Program-made: the position numbers and the translations under genes | NCBI GenBank assembly: GCA_963682175.1 | Contig: OY821786.1 | Location: 34,279,501-34,343,500 of the forward strand | Length of the DNA stretch: 64,000 bases | Source: Triglochin maritima | Taxonomy: Eukaryota > Streptophyta > Magnoliopsida > Alismatales > Juncaginaceae | Reading direction: 5' to 3' | In this document: positions 34,600 to 44,469 of the stretch, in pieces | Layout of the letters: each line of letters opens with the position of its first letter | How positions within the stretch are numbered: position 1 is the stretch's first letter | The notes under the pieces: generated by a model | The model's database searches: none | Told to the model about the DNA's origin: nothing | Seen by the model: only the letters and a program-made list of their open reading frames with translations

Positions 34600-35099
34600 T
34601 TCAACAAGAACCGGTATAAGAGAATATGCTTCCTCTAATAGGAATAGGATAGGCTCGTGAATGAGCCGGTCCGGTTCAATGGTGTACGTTCAGGAACTTC
34701 AACTTCTGGTTAGCTTACCCTAGATGTCGTCGTAGATGCACTTTTCCAACCCACCTATTCGCACTTTGAGTCTAGAAAGCATGTGTGAATAGACCAGTGG
34801 GATCTTCTCCAAGATCTCGTCGGAAGTCGCTCAATGGTTGTGAACTCCTTTTTAGTTCAAAAACTGACCCCGAGAGACATCCTTTCCTTTTGGAGAGTCA
34901 TTACAGGAGACAGAAAGAGAACTCTTCTTGAAAGTGTCTCGATGAAATGGAACTTGATCTCTGGAGACACTGGACCCTCCGTACCTAGGGCAAGAAGGTG
35001 GTCGGATGCTATTGGTGATGAGCTCAAACTTCTCTCGCCCGGTGCATGGAAAACTTCACCCTTCCTCGAAAGCTCCTTGGACCACCTATCACTAGTCCA
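34600..35099. other. Unidentified sequence left of the CACTA element
   Basis: Open frames run on both strands (plus from 34834, minus from 35132), but neither gives a protein I recognise. Base composition is higher in GC than the surroundings. It may be a fragment carried in with the block that splits the hAT gene. No repeat structure is seen. Confidence 0.3.
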
Positions 35100-36140
35100 C
35101 ACTAGTACAAAATAGGAAATAGATGTCATCAAATATACGTCGGTCTCCCATAAATGCGACGTCTATAGGTATATATGTCGCATGTAAGGGATAACCGATG
35201 TCTATGTTATATATAGATGTAGGTTTTTGTAGTATAACCGACGTCTATACCTCCTGAAATAAGAAAAAATATTTTTTTTGCAATTTATTTCGTATAAGAA
35301 TTTATGTGGATTTATAGTTTTCTTCAGTTTTGGGATGACTTAAAATTGTTGTGAGGAGATTATGTAATTTTGTACTTTGTAGAAAGTAATGTGGATTATT
35401 TGGATTGATTTAAAAATAGTTACATCAATGTAATTATCCCATATTGGAGAATTTTTTTTGTTGGTGGGCTTGATGTACTCCACCACTCATTTACTTCTAA
35501 ATGGGAGTTGGGTACCATACTACAATAGGCAAGTAAGGAGTTGGGTACCACACTACAATAGACAAGTGAGATACATATATTTAATGGTAAAAAGATTGAC
35601 ACTTGAGGCAATTTGGCAACTTGGGCTTAAGATGGTTGTAATGTTTTTATTATTATTTAAAGGGATAGACGTCAGTTTTATAGGTTAGTCGATGTCTATA
35701 GGTCGTAATGTAGGTATAGACGTCGGTCACCTTATACAACCAACGTCTATGGGTCATAATAGTTAGTCCCACATCAGAATTTTGTTGTTGTTGGTGTGGT
35801 CGATGTACTCCCCCACTCCTCTACTGCTGAACGAGATCGAGTTAGGGCACTTGGGCATCTTAGACTTGACGTACTTGGTTAATGGTCAAAAGATTGTCAC
35901 TTGGGGCACGTGGGGCTGAATGAGATCTAGTTGGGGCACTATACAGATTGAGTTTCTGGCTATATAGGTTGTAATTGTTTTGGGTTATTTACAGGTATAA
36001 TAGACGTCGATCGTATATAGCCGACATCTATGCACTGTAGGCATAGGCGTTGGGGATATATACGACGGTCGTTGGGACCGCCAAAATCCATCGTATATAC
36101 CCTTGTATATCCGACGTATATAATCTTTTATGCACTAGTG
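35100..36140. mobile_element. Non-autonomous CACTA (EnSpm-like) element
   Basis: The left end is CACTAGTACAAAATAGG. The right end read in reverse is CACTAGTGCATAAAAGA. Subterminal variants of CCGACGTCTATA occur at both ends, for example 35156, 35189, 35238, 35668, 35716, 35740, 36005 and 36022. Three-base flanks are CCA and CCG, a likely decayed TSD. The length of 1041 bp has no transposase. Part of the interior (TTTGGGTACC...ACTACAATAG type words at 35505-35560) is locally duplicated. Confidence 0.85.
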
Positions 36141-37010
36141 CCGCTAGCCGTTGCTTGTTCCTACACTCGTTGAATGCTCTTTTCTCTCGATATGGCTATC
36201 GCTGAAGTAATTGAGTTCCTGTCTCATCTTCCTAAGCTTAATGCATGAAAACAATCCCATCCATGGATTTAGCTAATCTTCTATTATGTTTACTTTCATC
36301 ATGTGTAACTAAATCAATCTCTTGGAAGGTGGAGATATGAGCTAGGATGAATTAAGAATTAAAGTTGCCATCATGTTAATATTTTGATTTGTTATTACTT
36401 TTGCTAATTCGCTTGAAAGAGCTGGTAGATGATTTATAACTATTTGATAGGTTAATGTTACTTCTAAGTTTCTTAATCTATGTTTAAAATTTAAATCGTT
36501 GCTTCTTTGCTTGCAAGAATTTGTGAAGTTCTAATTAAATCTAGGTTACTTGTTGTTTGATGATTTGATAGTCTAATCATTTCATGCTTACAAAACATAA
36601 TCTCATGTGCTTAATGAAAGGTGTAACACATTTCCAAATTCATGCCCATGCAAATGTTTTCACCTTCTAAGTGTTTCACCTAATCGTAAATTTTGATTCT
36701 ATTCTTATTATAAAAAAACCCCAAAAAATATTTACGATATCTTTTAATCTCTTCATAAAACAAAAGACCAAAAATATCAACCACCATTGAATCTACCATA
36801 ATCATTACTCATGCTTTATTGAAAAATATAATCGACTGAAATTTGCAACCTCTCCTTGTGATCGACCAGTTTGCTACATGATTTGTACGCTTGTGGTGAA
36901 ATTTAAGACTCATCATTTACTCTTTCATATAAGATGTGTTTGTCATACTTTGAACATGGTAGTACAAGATTGACTTCAAATAATTAAACCTTGAAAATGT
37001 TAGGAATGAA
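36141..37010. other. AT-rich sequence right of the CACTA element
   Basis: No coding region is seen. The end near 36845-36905 (CTCCTTGTGATCGACCAG, GTACGCTTGTGGTGAAATTT) resembles the U5 end of gypsy LTRs, but a start and TSD were not found. Confidence 0.3.
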
Positions 37011-37019
37011 TTTGTCTAT

Positions 37020-38280
37020 GTAGGTTGCAGTAGTACATCTAGATATCAGGATTTAGAGAATTTTATGTATATAATCATGTTAAACCTGGGAAGTTTAAAT
37101 TAGATGCCTCCCAAAGATGGAATTCTACATATGAAATGTTAAAATATTGTTATCTTTATAATCTTGCAATTACACCATTTTATAATGAAAAACAAAATGA
37201 GTGCATGTTAACCGATTTAGATTGGGAAAATTATAAAATTATGTTAGCTTTTTTAAAACCTGTTCACATTCACTACTAGATTAAGTGGACAATATTACCC
37301 CACATCAAACATATTTATCTATGAATTACTTCCAATTACTAAAGTACTTGCGAAAGAACCCTTATAGGCGAACGCCCCACGTCCAAGACACACTACCTTT
37401 TCAAACATGATGTTTGTCCTTTTTAAACATGTGGTATTCCATCATTTGCAGTATATTTGCATCACTTTTGGGGTACCTTTTTATACTTACGATGTACCCT
37501 TTTTAAATAGGAGGGTTGTCCTGAATTTTTACGGGCGTCAAGGACGCTTGCTTACACTAAACACTTCCTTTGCGAAATATAGGCAACATAACGGTTGAAA
37601 TTTTAAATGTAATGGTAGCTAAGTTTAATAAATATTGGAATCCTTCTCCACTTAGTTTTTGTTTAACTTTTATTATGGATCCTAGATTTAAGATTACTGG
37701 TTTACAAGTTATGTTGGAAGAAAATTTTGCAAATATGAATTATGAAAATTTCCAAAATCATGTAAATAGGTGTAAGTTTTTGTTAATCAAATATTTTGAA
37801 AAATATGAAAGACTACATAATGTAAATCAAGTGAGTTCGAATGTTGCTAGTTCATCATCACAACCATCTGCAACTGCAATGGATCCAGGTGATGATGTCT
37901 CCCAATGGAATTGGATAAGTCAAAAAAAAAAACAAAATTAGTGCAAACTGACACACAAAATGAATTAATTGGATATCTAAACATTGAAATATACTTAACT
38001 ATTGCTAAGTTAAAATCTTTAGATGTTTTAAATTGGTGGAGAAACACAACTCAGGTAGGTTTCCACTATTCTCCTTGATGACACGATACTTATTATGTAC
38101 TCCTGCGTCAACTGTGGTGTCAGAGTCAGTATTTAGTGGAGGTAAATGTGTCTTGTCTGACAAGATGCAAAACGTGTCCGACAAGTCAATCGAGATTATC
38201 GTATGACTAGAGGATTTGATCGACGCTGCAAACAAAATGCAAAACATAAATATTCACGCCAACAACGACGATGAAGATTG
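37020..38280 (+). pseudogene. hAT transposase, C-terminal half
   Basis: This continues the hAT gene of 33217-34560. RWNSTYEMLKYCYLYNL lies at about 37110-37170, and TTRLSGQYYPTSN at about 37275-37315 after a frame change. VAKFNKYWNP and the conserved MDPRFKI are at 37610-37700. The C-terminal dimerisation region has LNWWRNTTQ at 38025-38055, then S-E-S-V-F-S-G-G-K at about 38115-38140. A block of about 220 bp at 37350-37570, with TTTGTCCTTTTTAA-type words, breaks the homology. Start of homology, stops and the block make it non-functional. Confidence 0.85.
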
Positions 38281-38289
38281 AATACAAAT

Positions 38290-39520
38290 TAACTAAACCA
38301 TTCTGTTAAAAAGTAATTTTTTTCTAATACCCTTTACGGTTTTTTTATTAGTCATTAGGTTTAGCTAACATTCAGACATTTTTTATATATAACCAATATA
38401 TTATTTCTGGAATTGAGTCAACAATTATTAATAAATAAATTGATTACAGGGAAAAAAATTGTGTTTTTGTTAATTCAATTGTGATTTTATACTTATTTCA
38501 AATTAAAAAAACAACTGAAAAATCAAAACCCAACCAGACCCAACGAAGAAAAATTCGACATGACATCCCCGGATCTGACACGCCTCAGGGAGCCGTGTCG
38601 TGCTGGGCCGAAGAGGTGGGCTGCCGTGGTGGCAGGCTGGCACGACAGTGAGCGGTAGTGAGTGGTTGCGGTGTGGATTATTTACAATCAAGTCCAAACG
38701 CCACTGTATGATTCCAAACATGTTTTGGCGGTAAACACGGTGACTGTAGGGAGCGTGGTGAGCGTCAAATTTACTTGTGAAATGATGTAGAAATAAAAGT
38801 AGGTGTAGTTGAGCGTTATAGTGTTTGGTGTTATTTATTGTTTAACCCAAACGCAAGTCTGTAAACTCAACCAAAAAACCCTCCAAACCGCTGAATTTTG
38901 TTTGGCGCAACCACGTCTACTGTTGGTCCCAAATAGACCCTAAGAGGTCAGAAAAGGTTGTCTAGTGTTGCCTAACCAGTAACCAGGCCACTAACAATGC
39001 AAGGAATGAAAGAAAATCGAACCGTAAACATTTATTATGAATTGTAACCTTTTTGTATGCTTCGGGCTTTGATTTGATCAGTTTTTACAAAGATCGAAGA
39101 CTTCCAAACCATTTGTAATATTGGTTGTTCAAGCGGCAAACTATTGCCACGTAACCTCATTAGTTACTCGAGTCATTTATTTTACTTCATACCATTCATG
39201 TTTTGTATTAATGTTTAAATTTGGTTTCTACTTTCTAATAGAACTGGCAGGGATAATCACCTTTGGGCCGTATTTAGGCCCGTATTTATTTTTAAGATTA
39301 TATGTACTTATCGAGTTGTGGTGACCCGATAACCCGCCCAATCTTACGATATATAAGCGGGTTTTTCCCTTCATTTTCAAGGTTTTTGGCAAGAATGAAA
39401 GGTTTTTCCTTTAATCAATGACGCATCTCTCTCACGTGGTGAATAGTTTAGACTCAACGATCTCTAAATTCACGATTTCTAACTCAAACCAATGTTTATT
39501 TTGCAAAGAAATTTGTTGCG
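38290..39520. other. Intergenic DNA, no gene seen
   Basis: 38560-38920 is locally GC-richer, with words typical of degraded non-autonomous DNA transposons (CGCTCACTACCGCT-like, and AAACGCAAGTCTGTAAACTC), but inverted ends were not defined. The rest is unremarkable. Confidence 0.35.
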
Positions 39521-39528
39521 GTTAATAG

Positions 39529-39820
39529 CAAGGTTTTAAGAACCGGACCGGGCTGGACGGTTCGACCCGGTTGGACAGAGAACCGATGGTCCAGCGGTCG
39601 GTCCAGCTAGACCGATGGACGGTTCGAAGCTCTAGTTAATATTTAAAGAAATCGGTTCAAACAGACCTGACCGTTAATATTTATTGGGTATAGTCTAACT
39701 TCGGGTCTAAAAATGCTGACGTCATCAACGGTCCAACCATGGTTGGACCGTGGTTCGATGACATTGAACCAAAAACAAAACTTTATCGGTTCGATGACCG
39801 GTTCGGTTCTGAAAACCTTG
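39529..39820. mobile_element. hAT-type MITE
   Basis: The left end CAAGGTTTTAAGAACCGGAC and the right end in reverse CAAGGTTTTCAGAACCGAAC form terminal inverted repeats of about 25 bp. Flanks GTTAATAG (39521-39528) and ATTAATAG (39821-39828) are an 8-bp TSD with one mismatch, as expected for hAT. The 292-bp interior is non-coding and contains a 24-bp perfect palindrome centred on CCATGG at about 39740. Confidence 0.9.
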
Positions 39821-39884
39821 ATTAATAGATCAATCCGTATTTTAATTTAATGAATTAACAGATTATCAAAAAGATGATATACTT

Positions 39885-39919
39885 ACACGTGTCTTTCTAT
39901 CTCATTATTATTACGTGGC
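39885..39919 (+). promoter_or_regulatory. ACGT-core promoter boxes upstream of the GALT-like gene
   Basis: ACACGTGT (39885-39892) and ACGTGGC (39913-39919) lie about 100-135 bp upstream of the ATG. These are G-box/ABRE-type sites bound by plant bZIP factors. Two such sites close together are typical of ABA- or light-responsive promoters; use here is inference. Confidence 0.5.
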
Positions 39920-40020
39920 ACAATAAACAATTAAGATGACTTGGACGTATAAAACAAAACTTTTCATTTTTCCCGTACACGATAAAAACATTTTCCGTCA
40001 ACTCTCTTCTCTTCGCCGGG

Positions 40021-43000
40021 ATGCCACATCCGACGTCCAGCGCCGGCGACCCTTGTCTCCGGCGAGACCCAATCTTCAATCGCTGGGTCATTTTCTCCCA
40101 GGCCCAATCCCGCCGTCCCTCTGACTTCAAATCTAAATCCCCAAACGCCAACCCTAATCCCACCTCCTGCCCCTTCTGCCACGGCCGCGAGCGCGAGTGC
40201 GCGCCGGAGATCTTCCGCGTCCCGGAAGATCCGGGAGAGGAGTGGAAGGTGAGGGTGATCGAGAACCTTTTCCCGGCACTGTCCCGGGACTTGGATCCGT
40301 CGGGTCCGATCCTTGGAGAGGGGCCCCGGGAGGAGGTGAGGGGGTTCGGGTTTCATGATGTGGTGATCGAGACGCCGGAGCATGGGGTTGGGATGTGGGA
40401 TTTGGGGAGGGAGGAGGCTGGGGTGGTGGTGATGGCGTACAAGGAGAGGATCCGGCAGTTTGAGCACGGTGGAGTCGTGAAGTATGTTCAGGTTTGCACG
40501 TTGGTTTTGGTGCTTTTGTGATGAAGAGTTGGAATGTTTTGGTAGTTTTGGTTGTTGATTTGGTGGTGTGTTGGATTTGGAAGGGGTGGATGAGTGAAGT
40601 GTGTGAAGGTTTGGATGTGGAATTTTAATTTTTTTTAGTAATAATGTAGATTGTTGATTGTGTAGTGTTTTGGTTTGAAGAGGTAGATGAGTGAAGTGTG
40701 TAGGGGTTTTAAGCAGTATAGGTTCACGTATCAGAACTGTGATTCTTGTTGAGTTTCATTTCTAGCCAACTAATTTGTGATTAAAGGTTTTGTTGTTGTT
40801 GTTATAGGTGGTTGTTAATTTGCATTGCTTTTGTCTGAAGGGGTGGATGAGTGAACTTTGTGAAGGTTTGAATGTGGAGTTTTTACCAATGTAGGTTCAC
40901 GAGCCATAAGAAGGTGATTCACGTGCCAGAATAGTGATTCTTGTTGAGTTTCAGTTCTACACTACCTCAACTATTTTGAGATTAAATGTTTGTCGTTGTT
41001 TTAGGTTGTTAATTGTGCATCTTTTGGTTTGAAGGGGTGGATGAGTGAAGTGTGTAAAGGTTTGATATGGAATTGTGATTTTTTTTCCTCCAGCAATGTA
41101 GATTGTTAATTGTGCATTGTTTTTGTTTGAATGGGGTGGATGGGTGACGTGTGTAAGGGCTTCGATGTGCATCTTTTATTTTTTAGCAATAATGTAGGTT
41201 GCTGATTGTGACATTGTGTAGTGTTTCGGTTTGAAGAGGTGGAGTGAAGTGTGTAAGGGTTTGAATGTGGACTTTTTAGCAATGTAGGTTCACGTCTCTG
41301 AAAAAGGCGATTCACGTGCTAGAACTGTTATTATTATTGAGTTTCATTTCGTTTCTACCGTACTCCAACTAGTTTGGTATTATAGGTTTTGTTGATTCAC
41401 GTGCCAGAACCGTGAATGTTGTTGAGTTCAATTGCTAGCCTATCCCAACTTGTTTGGGATAAAGGTTTTGTTGTTGTTATTGTAGGTTGTTAATTGTGCA
41501 TTGTTTTGGTTTGAAGGGATGGAGGAGTGAAGTAGTAGGTTAAGTGTTTTGGTTAAGTGTTGTAGGTTGAACTGGCTGGTTCAGTTTGGGTACGCTTGTT
41601 ACTAGGTTGCACCAAAATATGTTGATTGGGCATTGAACCAAAACCTGTTAGTTATGGGTTGGTTTTACTAGATCAGGTTAATTAATGGTCTCTCTAGCCT
41701 ATCAGATGCAGGTCATTCAAGGTCATACAGTAATGGAATACCTAAAATTAATTCGTAGATGCATGTCATTCAAGATCAATTTGGAAATGAAGACCCAAGC
41801 TTAATTTGTTGGAAGTTGTTAATGCTACTTCATGCGTGTTTTCTTACCTTGGGAAAAATTAAATATAGAAAATCACATCACCAACCTACTTAGAGGGTGC
41901 ATTTTGGCCACTCATTTTTGGAAAATCTAGTAGAACCTCTAACAACCACATCAGGAGCTTTCTAGAGAAACTATGCCCTACACCAATTCCCATACAACCC
42001 CTTTTGTGAGGCCTTATCAAAGCAAAAAAAAGCCATAGTGTAGCAAGACTTATATGTGCGAAGTAGATAGGCTGATAGTTTGATGTTGTTTTAAGTTTCT
42101 GAAGGAAACTAATATATGAAAGAGTTGGGGCTCCAAGAGCTAAAAGGCAGCCTTAATGTTATGAATCTATTATATTGTTTTTGCTTTTGAAAAATTGGCT
42201 TCTTTTCTCAACTATGACTGATCAGATCCTCTCCCTTGAAGAGAGTGTGCTTCCTTTTATTTCTTCTTTTCTTGTAAAGACTTTGGTTTAGGTTTGTGCT
42301 GAAACATGTCTTTTCTTGTCCATGCAACTATAGGTTTTCAAGAATTAAGGGGCAACTGCTGAAGCATCGATGAGTCATTCACACAGTCAAATTATGGGCC
42401 TTCCTATTGTACCTCCTTCCATAACATCCAGGCTCAATAGCATGAAGGAATACTTCACTAAAAGTGGAAATTGCGGTCTTTGCGAGGTCCGTTCTAAGGA
42501 GCTTTTGATCAATGAATCATTCCATTTTTCTCAATAGTTCCATTTGCTGCCTCATATCCTTTTGAGATATGGATTGTTCCTCGGGACCATGCCTCACATT
42601 TCCATGAAATAGATCTTGAAAAGGTAATGATTTTCCTCCTGGTTTATTACATGCAGTTTTCCCATTTTGTGTAATACAGCTGGAAGAGAGACCTCAGAAT
42701 CAATCCATAAAATCATTATTGAAAATGCATAGTAAATTCGCGCACACACCCTTTTGCTAAGTATTTCATTAATTACTTAATTACTTCCAACATCAGTCAG
42801 TACTTTGTTATGTTGCTAAAAATTGGTCATTTGGAGGACCAACACTTACTATGCATGTTTTAATGCATAGTAAATTAAAGTTTTAATGCTTTCTTGCACG
42901 ACATATAATGCTGCACAATCACTCAATCAGGATACTTCATAAAAACAATATACTTGACCAATGCATGTTCTCAATGGTTTCTGCAATATTTATGTGCGTG

Positions 43001-43445
43001 CAAATTGTTACATTATGTTGCAGTATCCTTTTGCTGATTTATTCACCTGTTTTTTATCCTTTTGTCAAAGCACTTGCCTAATTAGTTCTAAAGCATCAGT
43101 GTCGATTTGGTTAAATTGTGTTGTAATTTGTGAAAATTTGAGTTTCTTTCATTTTCTGTAACATACAATATATTGAAAATGCAGGCAGTGGACCTCAGAG
43201 GTTTACTTACATTGATGCTGCAGAAGTTGTCACACCAATTGAATGATCCACCTTTTAACTTCATGATCCACACATCGCCATTGGACATTGATAATTCGGC
43301 TTTACCTTATGCTCACTGGTTTCTTCAGATTGTTCCTCAGCTGTCTGCCTTGGGAGGATTCGAGATGGGAAGCGGGTGTTACCTAAATCCCGTTTTTCCT
43401 GAGGATGGCGCAAAGCTTCTAAGGGAAGTCAACATCGAAAGATAA
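40021..43445 (+). pseudogene. ADP-glucose phosphorylase (GALT-like, At5g18200 family), three exons, disrupted
   Basis: The family (HIT superfamily, related to galactose-1-phosphate uridylyltransferase) carries out phosphorolysis of ADP-glucose. Exon 1 (40021-40491, 157 codons, phase 0) has DPIFNRWVIFS, the zinc pair CPFCHGRE and RVIENLFPALS. Exon 2 (42334-42623) has the active-site HSHSQ and a second CxxC (CGLCE). Exon 3 (43185-43445) ends HWFLQIVPQLSALGGFEMGS and GCYLNPVFPED. Splice sites are GT...AG. Exon 2 reads VFKN-TAA, where the family has Gln. It is also 290 nt long although both borders are phase 0, with one base missing just after FHF (about 42519-42522). Either lesion would truncate the product before or just after the active site. 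Exons 1 and 3 look fully conserved, so the loss is recent or the assembly is wrong in exon 2. Confidence 0.9.
40550..41580. repeat. Degenerate tandem repeat filling intron 1
   Basis: Six or seven copies of a roughly 100-200 bp unit recur between 40550 and 41580. Shared words are GGTTTGAAGGGGTGGATGAG, GTGAAGTGTGTAAGGGTTT, AATGTAGGTTCACG and AAGGTTTTGTTGTTGTTGT. Copies vary in length. The repeat accounts for over half of the 1.84-kb intron. Confidence 0.75.
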
Positions 43446-43740
43446 AAGTCAAATTTCTGATTTATCCTTGGAAGAGACGCTCTTCAGTACATAGATGGGA
43501 GTGGTCATCAAGGTTTTAATCTCCGAGTTTCAGGGATTCTGCATGTTGCAGGCTTGTCTCGATGGCATAATAAGTATACTGTTTTTGCATCCATAATTCA
43601 GCATCTGGTGCTGCAATATGACATTGTAGGAGCGGGAGAAGCTGGCAAATGGGATGAACACTCTTGTGTGCAGGCAGTTTTCACATGTACGAATGACAAT
43701 CTAATGTGGTGATTTGCTTGTCAATAAATGGTTGAGATGT
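43446..43740 (+). other. Probable 3' untranslated region of the GALT-like gene
   Basis: This non-coding sequence follows the TAA at 43443-43445. CAATAAATGG at about 43721 is a plausible polyadenylation signal. No other feature is seen. Confidence 0.4.
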
Positions 43741-44040
43741 TTTCTTCTGGTTATTGTTCTGGACTTAATTCTTCATCAACTTTGTTCGATTGTCGAAAGA
43801 AAATGTCGTCAGGTTTTATAGTGTGATCGTGTGTTAAACTCTGGGGTTCTTCAATTACACACCTAGGATGTTAGGATGTCTTTGAAAGAGGCAAGTTATC
43901 CTCTTGATATTTGCCACATTCAAAAGGTTTGGTTCAAGAAATATTCATGTGCCGTTTGCATATTGTCATTGCCGTTTGTATATTGACATTCATAGTAGAT
44001 AGTTCATTTCCACCAGGTTACGTTCTTCGCTAATCTGACT

Positions 44041-44234
44041 ATGCCAGTTTGGAGTTTGGACACCAATTTTCAGCAATCTATTCAAGACTTGAGCCTAAGG
44101 ATTGTGATGATCCACTAATGACAACAAAGAACGTAGGGGATAAAATGAAGGAAAATGATTTGCGGCCGCTCTTCTGTGACGTTGCTTACCTGGACAAGTT
44201 CAACTCATCAGTAGTTTTAGGGGGTTTTTATTTT
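44041..44234 (+). CDS. Unidentified coding-like fragment
   Basis: A frame with balanced composition (LEFGHQFSAIYSRLEPKDCD, then DLRPLFCDVAYLDKF) reads from about 44041 and could be an exon. No family is recognised. It lies between the GALT-like gene and the MULE and may belong to neither. The open frame continues to 44288 but becomes hydrophobic low-quality sequence. Confidence 0.2.
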
Positions 44235-44469
44235 TCGGTTTTCTTGGCTCTTTGTCTAAGAACACTTACATTTAAAGTTTGTCACTAAAAGCTTCTCAAA
44301 TCAAACATTTCATACCTTTTGGCGTTTTGGCGTTCTATTGCATCTGCGAATGATCCATTTTCTCGTATGCTTCTATCCTATAATAATTCACAGAATGACA
44401 ACCATTCGTCTTCCTTTCTATTTCGTTCCTTCCTTTTGATCGTATGTTTCTCTCCTTTGTCAACTGCAA

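Noticed and set aside
34834..35115. Overlapping 90-codon frames on both strands next to the CACTA element
   Set aside because: No recognisable family and no way to choose a strand; listed only as unidentified sequence.
36240..36915. Possible additional gypsy LTR
   Set aside because: Only the U5-like end resembles an LTR; no start, TSD, PBS or partner copy could be shown.
39964..40467. 167-codon minus-strand frame over exon 1 of the GALT-like gene
   Set aside because: It is an antisense by-product of the GC-rich exon. The plus strand has clear family motifs and a GT splice donor.
42346..42349. Use of the AG at 42348-42349 as an alternative acceptor to skip the TAA in exon 2
   Set aside because: It would put the rest of exon 2 in the wrong frame, and the one-base deletion downstream would remain, so it does not rescue the gene.
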